From assembly GCA_026002875.1 (NCBI GenBank), contig BPGE01000001.1, positions 3,782,001 through 3,846,000 of the forward strand: a stretch of DNA of 64,000 nucleotides, read 5' to 3'. This document shows, piece by piece, positions 24,181 to 32,885 of this stretch. Below the pieces are notes generated by a model. It saw nothing but the letters and a program-made list of their open reading frames with translations, did not search any database and was not told the origin of the DNA. This DNA comes from Bryobacteraceae bacterium. GTDB taxonomy: Bacteria; Acidobacteriota; Terriglobia; Bryobacterales; Bryobacteraceae. Within the stretch, counting starts at the first letter, position 1. Each line of letters opens with the position of its first letter. Made by a program: the position numbers and the translations under genes.

Positions 24181-24207
24181 TCAGGAAACGGGGCACGCTG
24201 GAATGCC

Positions 24208-24555
24208 ATGACGCCCGGTTGCGAGTGGGTGGTCGATGCGGGCGGATGCCGCGCCGAAGCGCTCGCCTCGCGCGAAGCGCTCGAATCGCTCTTCGCCTCC
24301 CTCATCGAAGCTCTCGACCTGCACCCCGCCGCACCTCCCGTCTGGCGCGAGTTCCCGGACACGGGCGGCATCACCGGCATGGTTCTGCTCAGCGAGTCGC
24401 ATCTCACCATCCACACCTGGCCCGAGCACGGCTTTCTGGCATTGAACCTCTATTGCTGCCGCCCCCGCCCCGCCTGGGATTTCGACGGCGAACTGCGCGG
24501 CCGCTTCGGCGCATCCGCCGTGACCGTGCGCTGCATGGAAAGGGGTCTGCCGTGA
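24208..24555 (+). CDS. S-adenosylmethionine decarboxylase-family proenzyme
   Basis: This 115-residue protein matches the bacterial SpeH/SpeD class. The signature LLSESHLTIHTWPEHGFLALNLYCC includes the Ser that becomes the pyruvoyl group after self-cleavage (in SES-H), the conserved His in TIHTWPE, and the catalytic Cys region. It supplies decarboxylated SAM, the aminopropyl donor for spermidine synthesis. A membrane-fused spermidine synthase is encoded four genes downstream, giving it an immediate use. It is linked to the next gene by a GTGA overlap. Confidence 0.9.
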   Translation: MTPGCEWVVDAGGCRAEALASREALESLFASLIEALDLHPAAPPVWREFPDTGGITGMVLLSESHLTIHTWPEHGFLALNLYCCRPRPAWDFDGELRGRFGASAVTVRCMERGLP

Positions 24556-25184
24556 GGCGCACGGCCAACTGCCCCTCCTGCGGCGCTCCCGTCCAATTCG
24601 CCTGGTCGTCCGCTGTCCAGACCGCCTGCCAGTATTGCCACTCGATTCTCGTGCGGCACGATGTCGATCTCGAAAAAGTCGGCATCATCGCCGACCTCCC
24701 TCCCGACGCCAGCCCCATCCAGCTCTTTACCGAAGGCATCTTCGACAACCGCCGCTTCATGGTCGTCGGACGCATCCGCTATGAGTGGCAGCAGGGAAGC
24801 TGGAACGAGTGGCACATCGTCTTCAACGATCAGTCCAGCGGCTGGCTTTCCGACGCCCAGGCGGATTACGCCGTCAGCTTCCTCGCCACGCCCCCCGCGC
24901 CGCTGCCCGCCCCGGAGCAGATCCGCCCGGGCAGCCAGCTCAAGATCTCAGGCGCTCCCTTCTACGTCACGCATCTCACGCCCGTCCGCTACATCGGCTT
25001 TGAAGGCGAACTGCCCTTCACCACCACGGACCGCTCCGAGTTTCTCACCGCCGATCTGCGCACCCATGACGCGCGCTTCGCCACCATCGATTACTCGGAA
25101 AGCCCGCCGCTGCTGTTCGCCGGCCGCTTCGTTTCCTTCGACGAACTGCGGCTCTCCAACCTCCGGGAGTTCGAAGGATGGTGA
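24552..25184 (+). CDS. Zinc-ribbon/DUF4178-type protein, 210 residues
   Basis: The GTG start lies in the stop of the AdoMet decarboxylase gene. The N-terminus is a zinc ribbon (CPSCGAPVQFAWSS...CQYCHS) followed by a beta-rich domain in the DUF4178 pattern (RRFMVVGRIRYEWQQGSWNEWHIVF, SGWLSDAQADYAVSF), repeated more weakly in the second half. There is no signal peptide or membrane segment. Its function is unknown. DUF4178 genes are often next to DUF350 and polyamine genes in other bacteria, as here. It overlaps the next gene by 7 bp and shares its layout. Confidence 0.78.
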   Translation: MRRTANCPSCGAPVQFAWSSAVQTACQYCHSILVRHDVDLEKVGIIADLPPDASPIQLFTEGIFDNRRFMVVGRIRYEWQQGSWNEWHIVFNDQSSGWLSDAQADYAVSFLATPPAPLPAPEQIRPGSQLKISGAPFYVTHLTPVRYIGFEGELPFTTTDRSEFLTADLRTHDARFATIDYSESPPLLFAGRFVSFDELRLSNLREFEGW

Positions 25185-26506
25185 CCGCGAACCGCGTCCC
25201 CGCGCCCGCGCCGATCTCCTGCCCCAACTGCGGCGGGCGGATCGAGCTGCACGGTTTCGCGCACACGCGCACCGCCGTCTGCATCCAGTGCTGCACCATC
25301 ATTGACACGTCCACGCCTTCGCTGCAGGTTCTCCAGCGTTTTGACAAAGCGCAGCGCCATCGCCCCGTTCTGCCGCTTGGCTCGCGCGGCAAGCTCGAGG
25401 GGAAGACCTGGGAGGCGATCGGCTTCCAGGTCCGCACCATCTACGTCGACGGCACGCCCTACAGCTGGCACGAATACCTCCTCTTCAACCCCTACGCCGG
25501 CTTCCGTTACCTCGTCTTCTATGACGGCCACTGGACCCTGGCCCGCACGCTGCGCGCGCTGCCGGAGTTCACCGCCTGGAAGGGACGCAAAGCCGTCCGG
25601 TTCGAGGGCCGCACCTATTCGCATTTCCAGAACGCCGAGGCCGTCACCACCTTCGTCATGGGCGAGTTCCCCTGGGCCGTCCGCGTCGGGGAAAAGGTGG
25701 ACGCCAACGATTACGTCTCTCCTCCCTTCGTGCTTTCCAGCGAGCGGGACGAGAAGGAGATCAACTGGTCGCAAGGCGTTTACATGAGCGGCGAGGAAGT
25801 CTGGCAGGCCTTCGGCCTGAAAGGCTCGCCGCCTGCCGCGCACGGCGTCTATCTCAACCAGCCCAACCCGCACCTGGAAAACGCGAAACGCTCCTGGCGC
25901 ACCTTCATGCTCCTGCTGCTCGTCTGGGTGGCTTTGCTGATTGCTGCTGTCGTGAGCGCCGCCAACCGCGAGGTCTTCCGCGGACGCTACCGCTACGTGC
26001 ACGGCTCCCCGGGCGAGACGTCTTTCGTCACCCAGACATTCCAGATCCCGCGCGATGGCAACGTCGAGGTCGAAATCCGCACCGATCTGGACAACAACTG
26101 GGCTTATTTCAACCTCGCGCTGCTGCGCGAGGATGGCGCGCAGGGCTTCGATTTCGGCCGCGAAATCAGCTACTACTACGGCAGGGATTCCGACGGCTCC
26201 TGGAGCGAGGGCAGCCGCTCGGATTCCGCTCTGCTGGCGCGCGTGCCCGCCGGAACCTACTACCTGCGCATCGAGCCGGAGATGGACCCGCAGGCGTCCG
26301 CCCGCGCCACCGCGGGCATGAGCATGAACTACGAAATCATCGTCCGCAACGACGTGCCCCGTTTCTGGTTTCTCCTGCTGGCTTTGCCATGGCTCCTGTA
26401 CGCGCCTCTCCGCAACAGCATGCGTGCTGCCGTGTTCGAGAGCCAGCGCTGGTCGGAGAGCGACTACGGCGTCGCGCTCGGCTCTTCCTCGGAGGATGAC
26501 GAATGA
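25178..26506 (+). CDS. Zinc-ribbon/DUF4178-type membrane protein, 442 residues
   Basis: It begins with a zinc ribbon (CPNCGGRIELHGF...CIQCC). A DUF4178-like beta domain follows (KTWEAIGFQVRTIYVDGTPYSWHEYLLFNP), then a membrane helix at about 241-263 (FMLLLLVWVALLIAAVVSA). After that come an external beta-sandwich (YRYVHGSPGETSFVTQTFQIP...AGTYYLRIEPEM) and a second membrane helix at about 393-412. So both ends probably face the cytoplasm, with a beta domain between the helices in the periplasm. It looks like a sensor or assembly platform. It is coupled to the next small gene by an ATGA overlap. Confidence 0.8.
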   Translation: MVTANRVPAPAPISCPNCGGRIELHGFAHTRTAVCIQCCTIIDTSTPSLQVLQRFDKAQRHRPVLPLGSRGKLEGKTWEAIGFQVRTIYVDGTPYSWHEYLLFNPYAGFRYLVFYDGHWTLARTLRALPEFTAWKGRKAVRFEGRTYSHFQNAEAVTTFVMGEFPWAVRVGEKVDANDYVSPPFVLSSERDEKEINWSQGVYMSGEEVWQAFGLKGSPPAAHGVYLNQPNPHLENAKRSWRTFMLLLLVWVALLIAAVVSAANREVFRGRYRYVHGSPGETSFVTQTFQIPRDGNVEVEIRTDLDNNWAYFNLALLREDGAQGFDFGREISYYYGRDSDGSWSEGSRSDSALLARVPAGTYYLRIEPEMDPQASARATAGMSMNYEIIVRNDVPRFWFLLLALPWLLYAPLRNSMRAAVFESQRWSESDYGVALGSSSEDDE

Positions 26507-26691
26507 AGCTTTCTCTCCCGTATCTCCTGTATGGCCTGCTCGTGCTCGGCTCCAGCTTCGGCGCCAGCCGCATGGGCTGGTTCGCCTCTTCCGCGACAGA
26601 GATCAAAAACGTGCCCCGCTCCATCCGCGAGAATCCGGGCACGTACCGTTCCCACTACTCCTGGCTGCCCCGCTGGTTCGGAGGAAAATGA
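26503..26691 (+). CDS. Small membrane protein, 62 residues
   Basis: It has one N-terminal hydrophobic helix (LPYLLYGLLVLGSSFGASRMGWF) followed by a short polar tail with aromatic residues (SHYSWLPRWFGGK). It could be a single-pass membrane protein or a cleaved secreted peptide. It starts in an ATGA overlap with the DUF4178 membrane gene and ends 3 bp before the DUF350 gene, so its translation is likely tied to both. I do not recognise a family. Confidence 0.7.
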   Translation: MKLSLPYLLYGLLVLGSSFGASRMGWFASSATEIKNVPRSIRENPGTYRSHYSWLPRWFGGK

Positions 26692-26694
26692 TCC

Positions 26695-26913
26695 ATGCAA
26701 ACGTCCATCGTCCACTTTGAAGCCCTGCTCAACGCCGTCCTGTTCGCCGTCCTCGGCGTCGTGATCCTCGTCGTCTCCTTCATGCTCTGGGACAGGATCA
26801 CGCCGTACGACCTCTGGAAAGAGATCATCGAGAAGCACAACACCGCCCTGGCGATCTTCGCCGGCTTCATGGCGCTCGGCATCGCCATCATCGTCGCCGC
26901 CGCGGTCCACTAG
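26695..26913 (+). CDS. DUF350 (YjfL-like) two-helix membrane protein
   Basis: This 72-residue protein has two membrane helices separated by a conserved-looking loop: LNAVLFAVLGVVILVVSFMLWDRITPYDLWKEIIEKHNTALAIFAGFMALGIAIIV. The loop WDRITPYDLWKEI-x-x-HN-x-A matches one DUF350 repeat; YjfL-type proteins carry two or more repeats, so this is a minimal form that may form dimers. DUF350 proteins are of unknown function and recur beside polyamine-linked genes. It lies between the small membrane protein and the spermidine synthase. Confidence 0.85.
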   Translation: MQTSIVHFEALLNAVLFAVLGVVILVVSFMLWDRITPYDLWKEIIEKHNTALAIFAGFMALGIAIIVAAAVH

Positions 26914-26929
26914 CGCCGCCTGCACGCCG

Positions 26930-28426
26930 ATGGCGTTCGTCCTCTTCCTGTCCGTTTTCCTGATCGCCGCCTGCGGGCTCATCTACGAGCTCATCGCCGG
27001 CGCCCTTGCCAGCTATCTGCTCGGCGACAGCATCCTGCAGTTCTCCACGGTCATCGGCGCCTACCTGTTCGCCATGGGCATCGGCTCCTGGCTGTCGCGC
27101 TACATCACGCGCGCCCTCGTGGCGCGCTTCATCTCCATCGAGCTGATGGTCGGACTGCTCGGCGGGTTCTCCTCCACCATCCTCTTCTTCGCGTTCGCTT
27201 ACTCGCACGGCTTCCGCCTGCTGCTCTACGGACTCGTGCTGCTCATCGGCATCCTCGTCGGGCTGGAAATCCCCCTGCTCATGCGCATTCTGCGCGAGCG
27301 CTACCAGCTGCGCGAACTCGTCGCCAACGTGCTCACTTTCGATTACCTCGGCGCGCTCGGCGCTTCCCTGCTCTTTCCGCTGTTCCTCGTCCCGCGCCTC
27401 GGTCTCGTCCGAGGCGCGATGCTCTTCGGGCTGATCAACGCGCTCGTCGCCCTGTGGTCCACCTGGATCTTCCGGCACCACCTGCCGCAGCCGCTCATGC
27501 AGCGCGCCGCCTCGGCTGTGGTCGTGCTCGTGCTCGGCGCCGGGCTCGCCTTCGGCGACCGCATCACCGACACCGCCGACGCCGCCCTCTACGCCGACGA
27601 CGTGATCCTCGCCCGCACCACGCCCTACCAGCGCATCGCCGTCACCCGCTGGAAGGACGACATCCGCCTCTACCTCAACGGCCATCTCCAGTTCTCCTCG
27701 CGCGACGAATACCGCTATCACGAAGCCCTCATCCACCCTGGTCTCGCTTCCGTCGCCTCGCCCCGCCGAGCCCTTGTCCTCGGCGGCGGCGACGGACTCG
27801 CCGTGCGCGAGATCCTCCGCTATCCCTCCATCCAGTCCGTCACGCTCGTGGATCTCGACCCCGAGATGACCCGCCTGTTCCGCACGCACCCCCTGCTGTC
27901 GGAACTCAACAGCCACTCGCTGAAGGATCCGCGCGTCCGCATCATCAACGCCGACGCCTTCCCGTGGCTCGAGTCCTCGCGCGAATCGTTCGACTTCATC
28001 GCCGCCGACTTCCCCGACCCCAACAACTACTCGCTCGGCAAGCTCTACACCACAGCCTTCTACCGGCTGCTGAAACGAGCGCTCGCCGCCGGCGGCGTCG
28101 CCGTCGTGCAGTCCACCTCGCCCATGTTTGCGCGCCAGTCCTTCTGGTGCATTCACGAAACCATGAAAGCCGCCGGCTTCCGCACCTACCCGTACCACGC
28201 CTATGTCCCGTCGTTCGGCGAGTGGGGCTACGTGCTCGGCGCGCATTCCGAATGGCGCCCGCCGCAACAGCTCCCCGCGGGACTGCGCTTCCTCTCGCCC
28301 TCCAACGTCGCCTCGCTCTTCGACTTCCCGCCGGATCTCGCCCCCGTGCCCGCCGAGCCGAACCGTCTGTTCGATCAGGTCCTCGTCCGCTACTACGACC
28401 GCGAATGGCGCGAGATTCTGCGATGA
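26930..28426 (+). CDS. Membrane-fused spermidine synthase-like aminopropyltransferase
   Basis: This 498-residue protein has an N-terminal region (1-215) with about six or seven membrane helices. A SpeE-type catalytic domain follows from about residue 228: TTPYQRIAVT, LNGHLQFSSRDEYRYHEAL, ALVLGGGDGLAVREIL (dcSAM loop), VDLDPEM, and the IAADFPDPN loop, which carries the catalytic-type Asp and matches the bDxxDP region. Polyamine-binding Glu/Asp residues appear conserved. It would transfer an aminopropyl group from decarboxylated SAM to a diamine at the membrane. With the AdoMet decarboxylase in the same operon, a full spermidine-making step is encoded. It overlaps the oxidoreductase gene by ATGA. 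Confidence 0.93.
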   Translation: MAFVLFLSVFLIAACGLIYELIAGALASYLLGDSILQFSTVIGAYLFAMGIGSWLSRYITRALVARFISIELMVGLLGGFSSTILFFAFAYSHGFRLLLYGLVLLIGILVGLEIPLLMRILRERYQLRELVANVLTFDYLGALGASLLFPLFLVPRLGLVRGAMLFGLINALVALWSTWIFRHHLPQPLMQRAASAVVVLVLGAGLAFGDRITDTADAALYADDVILARTTPYQRIAVTRWKDDIRLYLNGHLQFSSRDEYRYHEALIHPGLASVASPRRALVLGGGDGLAVREILRYPSIQSVTLVDLDPEMTRLFRTHPLLSELNSHSLKDPRVRIINADAFPWLESSRESFDFIAADFPDPNNYSLGKLYTTAFYRLLKRALAAGGVAVVQSTSPMFARQSFWCIHETMKAAGFRTYPYHAYVPSFGEWGYVLGAHSEWRPPQQLPAGLRFLSPSNVASLFDFPPDLAPVPAEPNRLFDQVLVRYYDREWREILR

Positions 28427-29952
28427 TCCGCCGCCGCGACTTCGCCTTTTCCATCGCCGGACTTCTCCCCAGGTCCGAACCCCGCATCGAAGGCGGCTTC
28501 GTCTTCGAATCGGACACCGAAGGTCCGGATCTCGGCCACCGCCTGCGCGACCGCTCTCCCTTCCCTCCGCCCCAGAGAACAGAACGCATCGAAACCGTCA
28601 TCGTCGGCGCGGGCGCCGCCGGACTCTGCGCCGCATGGCATCTTCACCGCCGCGGCTACCGCGATTTTCTGCTTCTTGAAATGGAACGCGAGCCCGGCGG
28701 CAACGCCCGCTCCGGCCGCAACGAAGTCTCCGCCTTCCCCTGGGCTGCGCACTACCTGCCCGTCCCCGACCCGCGCCAGAAGCTCACCCGCGAACTCTGC
28801 CGCGACTTCGGCCTTCTCGAGGGCGAAACCTGGAGCGAACGCCACCTCTGTCACGAGCCCCGCGAGCGCCTCTTCCTCCACGGCCGGTGGCAGGAAGGCG
28901 TCGAACCCTCCATCGGCCTCTCGCCCGAAGACGCCCGCCAGTACCAGCGTTTCGAACACATCATCGGCGAACTCCGCCAGACCGGCGCTTTCCGCATCCC
29001 CATGGAGGAAGGCCTCGCACGTGCCACGCCCGCCATCCGCGCGCTCGATCAGATGACGTTCCGGCAGTGGCTCGGCAACAACGGCTTCGCCTCCCCCTAC
29101 CTGCTCTGGTTCCTCGACTACTCGACCCGCGACGACTACGGCACCTCCATCGAGGACATCTCCGCCTGGGCCGGTCTGCACTACTTCGCCGCGCGCGAGC
29201 CGCACGAGCTTGGGCCCCTCACCTGGCCCGAAGGCAACGGCTGGCTCGTGCAGCGGCTGCTCGAGCGCATCGGCCCGCGCGTCCGCACGGGCGCCATGGT
29301 CCGCTCCATCACGCGCGCAGGCTCGCGTTGGCAGATCATCGCAGGCGGAACGCGCTATGACGCAGCGTACGTCGTCTTCGCCGCGCCCTCGTGGCTCGCC
29401 TCCTGGATTCTCGATCCGCCCCCGCCCCGCTGGCCCTTCGCCTACGCCCCCTGGGTGGTCGCCAATCTCACCCTTCACCGTTGGCCCGAAAACCGCGGTC
29501 TCGAATACGCCTGGGACAATGTCATCTACCGCTCGCCCTCGCTCGGCTACGTGATCGCCACCCACCAGAGCGTCAAAACGCATCAGCCGGAAACTGTTTG
29601 GACCTGGTACATGGCCCTCGCCTCCGGCCGTGCCGCCGACCAGCGCCGCCTCCTGCTCGGAGGCGATTACGCTTACTGGAAAGAAATCGTGCTGTCCGAT
29701 CTCGAGCGCGCCCACCCGGACATCCGCCGCTGCGTCCGCCGCCTCGACATCTTCCGCATCGGACACGCCATGCCGCGCCCCGCCCCCGGCGCCATCTTCC
29801 ACCCGGAGCGCCTCCGCCGCACGCGCCACTCCGGCTCGCTCGTGTTCGCCAACAGCGACCTCAGCGCGCTATCGCTCTTTGAGGAAGCCTTGCACCGCGG
29901 CGTCTCCGCCGCCGATCACATTCTCCGCCTCGCCTCGCGCTCCGGCTCGTGA
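28423..29952 (+). CDS. FAD-dependent amine-oxidase-like protein with Tat-like leader
   Basis: This 509-residue protein starts IRRRDFAFSIAGLL, which resembles a Tat signal. An FAD-binding Rossmann motif lies near residue 60 (TVIVGAGAAGLCAAWHL, followed by LLEMEREPGGNARSG). The FAD-binding ending LVFANSDLSALSLFEEALHRG is also present. The general shape is that of flavin amine oxidases and phytoene-desaturase-like enzymes. Because it is coupled by ATGA to a spermidine synthase, a polyamine or modified amine is a sensible substrate guess, but no amine-oxidase-specific residue could be assigned. It ends the polyamine operon. Confidence 0.87.
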   Translation: MIRRRDFAFSIAGLLPRSEPRIEGGFVFESDTEGPDLGHRLRDRSPFPPPQRTERIETVIVGAGAAGLCAAWHLHRRGYRDFLLLEMEREPGGNARSGRNEVSAFPWAAHYLPVPDPRQKLTRELCRDFGLLEGETWSERHLCHEPRERLFLHGRWQEGVEPSIGLSPEDARQYQRFEHIIGELRQTGAFRIPMEEGLARATPAIRALDQMTFRQWLGNNGFASPYLLWFLDYSTRDDYGTSIEDISAWAGLHYFAAREPHELGPLTWPEGNGWLVQRLLERIGPRVRTGAMVRSITRAGSRWQIIAGGTRYDAAYVVFAAPSWLASWILDPPPPRWPFAYAPWVVANLTLHRWPENRGLEYAWDNVIYRSPSLGYVIATHQSVKTHQPETVWTWYMALASGRAADQRRLLLGGDYAYWKEIVLSDLERAHPDIRRCVRRLDIFRIGHAMPRPAPGAIFHPERLRRTRHSGSLVFANSDLSALSLFEEALHRGVSAADHILRLASRSGS

Positions 29953-29970
29953 TCCGCGCTCACCGCGGAT
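29952..29970. terminator. Hairpin between convergent gene ends
   Basis: Seven-base arms ATCCGCG and CGCGGAT enclose a 5-base loop, at the junction of the FAD oxidoreductase (plus) and rlmH (minus), overlapping both stop codons. There is no T-tract on either strand, so termination would have to be of a non-canonical kind. It is a candidate only. Confidence 0.35.
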
Positions 29971-30379
29971 ACGGATGCCCGCGCAGCATTGTCAGCGCTC
30001 GGTAGATCTGTTCGGCGAGCACCGCGCGCGCCAGCTCGTGCGGCATCGTCAGCCGCGACAGCGACAAGAGCAGATCCGCCTTCTCCCGCCACTCCGCCGG
30101 CAGCCCGTCATGCCCGCCCAGCACGAAGACCAGGTCCCGCGCCTCCCGCTCCGCCGCCCCCACCAGCGCCGCAAACTCGCGCGAATCCATCTCGCGCCCT
30201 GCCGGATCCAGCAGCGCCATCCGCGCCCCGGCATGCCGCGCAAACGGGTCGTACCGCCGCGGATCGATCTCCCGCATCTCGCACTGCATGTAGCGCGCGC
30301 TGCGCTTCATGTACTCGCGCGCCAGCCCGTTCGAGTGCTCGTCCCGCGCCCGTCCCACGTACAGCAGCCACAGCTTCAC
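29960..30379 (-). CDS. rlmH: 23S rRNA pseudouridine-1915 N3-methyltransferase RlmH
   Basis: This 139-residue SPOUT-fold methyltransferase modifies pseudouridine 1915 in 23S rRNA helix 69. Signatures are the opening KLWLLYVGRARD, the knot loop LVFVLGGHDGLP and the ending SLSRLTMPHELARAVLAEQIYRALTMLRGHPYPR. The GTG at 30379 is preferred because KLWLLYVG is where the family normally starts; the frame stays open 12 codons further upstream. It is divergent from accD, with 80 bp between them. Confidence 0.95.
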   Translation of the reverse strand: MKLWLLYVGRARDEHSNGLAREYMKRSARYMQCEMREIDPRRYDPFARHAGARMALLDPAGREMDSREFAALVGAAEREARDLVFVLGGHDGLPAEWREKADLLLSLSRLTMPHELARAVLAEQIYRALTMLRGHPYPR

Positions 30380-30459
30380 GCCCACAGTATCGCCCGCCGC
30401 CGCCCTTGAGTCCATTGCGGCAATCCTGTTACGGTGAGAGATGGCCGCAGGGCCCTGCC

Positions 30460-31317
30460 ATGGATTGGTTCAAGGCGAAAAAAATCGAAAAGGCCAGCGG
30501 CGAAGAGCGCCACGTCCGCACCGAAGGCCTGTGGGTGAAGTGCGACTCCTGCCGCCAGATCATCTGGCGCAAGGAGATCGAGGAAAACCTCCACTGCTGC
30601 CCCAAGTGCGGCTTCCATTTCCGCATCGACGCACGCACGCGCCTGAAATACCTGCTCGACCCCGAGCCGGCATGGCAGGAGCACGACTCGAACCTTGTCT
30701 CCACCGACCCGCTCGAGTTCGTCGACTCCAGGCCTTACAAGGACCGCCTCGCTTCCATGCAGCGCGAGCTCGGCTTGCGCGACGCCATCATCTCCGTCAC
30801 GGGCAACCTCTGCGGCCGCACGGTTCACGTCTGCTCGCTCGAACTGAAATTCATCGGCGGCTCCATGGGCGCCGTCGTCGGCGAGGTGATCACCCGCGCC
30901 ATCGAGCGCTCCATCCAGACGCGCCATCCGCTCATCATCGTCTCCGCCTCCGGCGGCGCGCGCATGCAGGAAGGCGCCGTCAGCCTGATGCAGCTCGGCA
31001 AGATCAGCGCCATGCTCATGCGCCTCGATGAAGCCCGCGTGCCCTTCATCAGCGTGCTCACCGATCCCACCACCGGCGGCGTCACCGCCAGCTTCGCCAT
31101 GCTCGGCGATCTGAACATCGCCGAACCCGGCGCCCTGATCGGCTTCGCCGGCCCGCGCGTCATCGAGCAGACTATCCGCCAGAAGCTGCCCGAGGGCTTC
31201 CAGCGCGCCGAGTTCGTCTGCCAGCACGGCTTCCTCGACGCCGTGGTCAAGCGCAGCGAGCTGCGCCCGTTCATCGCCCGCGCGCTCGACTTCTTCTGCG
31301 GTACGCTCCAGAAATGA
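30460..31317 (+). CDS. accD: Acetyl-CoA carboxylase carboxyltransferase subunit beta
   Basis: This 285-residue protein has an N-terminal four-cysteine zinc ribbon (CDSCRQIIW...CCPKCGFHFR). The crotonase-like carboxyltransferase core includes EFIGGSMG-type KFIGGSMGAVVGE, VSASGGARMQEGAVSLMQL, DPTTGGVTASFAMLGD and GFAGPRVIEQT. It forms the A2B2 carboxyltransferase with AccA to make malonyl-CoA for fatty acid synthesis. It is followed by a D-aminoacylase gene with ATGA overlap. Confidence 0.97.
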   Translation: MDWFKAKKIEKASGEERHVRTEGLWVKCDSCRQIIWRKEIEENLHCCPKCGFHFRIDARTRLKYLLDPEPAWQEHDSNLVSTDPLEFVDSRPYKDRLASMQRELGLRDAIISVTGNLCGRTVHVCSLELKFIGGSMGAVVGEVITRAIERSIQTRHPLIIVSASGGARMQEGAVSLMQLGKISAMLMRLDEARVPFISVLTDPTTGGVTASFAMLGDLNIAEPGALIGFAGPRVIEQTIRQKLPEGFQRAEFVCQHGFLDAVVKRSELRPFIARALDFFCGTLQK

Positions 31318-32885
31318 GGCTCGCGCTCCTCCTTGCGCTCGCCGGACTTCCCGCCGCCGCCCAGTACGACATCCTGATCCGCAACGCCCGCGTCATCGAC
31401 GGCACGGGCAATCCGTGGTTCCATGCCAGCGTCGCAGTGAAAGACGGCCGCATCGCCGCCGTCGGCCGGCTCGAGGGCGCCACCGCCGCGCGCGTCATCG
31501 ACGCCGCCGGCCGCGTCGTCTCCCCCGGCTTCATCGACGTCCATACCCACGTCGAAGGCGCCATCGAGAAAGTCCCCCGCGCCGACAATTACCTGCTCGA
31601 CGGCGTCACCACCATCGTCACCGGCAACTGCGGCGGCTCCGCGCCGGACATCGCCCGCTGGTTCGCGCGGCTCGAAGAGCTCGGCGTCGGCGTCAACGTC
31701 GCCACGCTCATCGGCCACAACACCGTCCGCCGCCAGGTGATGGGCACGGAAAACCGCCACGCCACGCCGGAAGAACTCGCCCGCATGAAGGAGCTGGTCC
31801 ACGCCGCCATGGCGCAGGGCGCCGTGGGTCTCTCCACGGGTCTTATTTACATCCCCGGCGCCTACGCTCCCACGGAAGAGGTCGTCGAGCTCGCCAGGTC
31901 CGCCGCCGTCTACAACGGCGTCTACGCCTCGCACATGCGCGACGAAGGCGCGCAGATCCTCGACGCCATCCATGAAGCCGCGCGCGTCGGCGAGCAGGCT
32001 GGCATGCCCGTCCAGATCTCGCACTTCAAGATCGACACGCCCCGCATCTGGGGCTTCAGCGAGAAGTCCATTGCGCTGGTGGAGGACTACCGCCGCCGCG
32101 GCGTCGATGTGGTCGTCGACCAGTACCCCTACGACCACTCCTCCACCAACCTCGGCATCACGCTGCCGGCATGGGCGCTCGCCGGCGGCACGCAGGCGCT
32201 GCGCGAACGGCTCTCCTCGCAGGAAACCCGCGCCCGCATCATCGCTGAGATGAAGCAGCGCCTCCAGGATCTGGGCCACCCCGATTACTCCTACGCCATC
32301 GTCGCCTACTTCGAAAAAGACCACTCCTGGGAAGGCAGGAATCTCGTCGAGATCACGCGCCTCCGCGGGCTCGAACCCTCGCTCGACAACCAGATCGAAA
32401 CCATCTTCCATATCCTTCTCAACGGCGGCGCGCAGATGATCTACCACTCGATGGGCGACATCGACATCGAGCGCATCCTCCGCTATCCGAACACCGCCAT
32501 CGCCAGCGACGGCGGCGTGCGCGTCTTCGGCGAAGGCATGCCGCATCCGCGCTCCTACGGCACCAACGCGCGCGTGCTCGCTGAATTCGTCCGCAAGCGC
32601 GGCGTCCTCACGCTCGAAGACGCCATCCGCCGCATGACCTCGCTGCCCGCGCGCACCTTCCGCTTCCGCGATCGCGGCCTCGTCCGCGAGGGCTTTGCCG
32701 CGGATCTCCTCGTCTTTGATCCCGCGCGCGTCCAGGACAAGGCCACCTACACGCAGCCGCATCAGTACAGCGAAGGCTTCGACTATGTGCTCGTGAACGG
32801 CGTCGTCATGGTCGACAACGGCGCGCTCACTGAAGCGCGCGGCGGCCGCATCCTGCGCCACCGTCCCGATTCCGTCCAGCCATGA
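31314..32885 (+). CDS. Secreted N-acyl-D-amino-acid deacylase (amidohydrolase)
   Basis: This 523-residue protein has a signal peptide (LALLLALAGLPAAAQ). An amidohydrolase barrel of the D-aminoacylase class follows: IRNARVIDGTGNPW, the metal motif PGFIDVHTHVEG, TIVTGNCGGS, GLSTGLIYIPG, VYASHMRDEG, and QISHFKID with the metal-bound His. AIASDGGVRV carries the catalytic Asp near the end. It hydrolyses N-acyl-D-amino acids in the periplasm, possibly recycling peptidoglycan or D-peptides. It is coupled to accD and to the ABC-F gene by ATGA overlaps. Confidence 0.93.
   Translation: MRLALLLALAGLPAAAQYDILIRNARVIDGTGNPWFHASVAVKDGRIAAVGRLEGATAARVIDAAGRVVSPGFIDVHTHVEGAIEKVPRADNYLLDGVTTIVTGNCGGSAPDIARWFARLEELGVGVNVATLIGHNTVRRQVMGTENRHATPEELARMKELVHAAMAQGAVGLSTGLIYIPGAYAPTEEVVELARSAAVYNGVYASHMRDEGAQILDAIHEAARVGEQAGMPVQISHFKIDTPRIWGFSEKSIALVEDYRRRGVDVVVDQYPYDHSSTNLGITLPAWALAGGTQALRERLSSQETRARIIAEMKQRLQDLGHPDYSYAIVAYFEKDHSWEGRNLVEITRLRGLEPSLDNQIETIFHILLNGGAQMIYHSMGDIDIERILRYPNTAIASDGGVRVFGEGMPHPRSYGTNARVLAEFVRKRGVLTLEDAIRRMTSLPARTFRFRDRGLVREGFAADLLVFDPARVQDKATYTQPHQYSEGFDYVLVNGVVMVDNGALTEARGGRILRHRPDSVQP

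Noticed and set aside
24181-24207. SAM-type riboswitch before the AdoMet decarboxylase gene
   Set aside because: The gap is only 27 bp, too short for such an RNA.
26888-28267. Long acidic minus-strand frame opposite the spermidine synthase
   Set aside because: It is an antisense shadow typical of high-GC sequence; the plus-strand protein has clear catalytic motifs.
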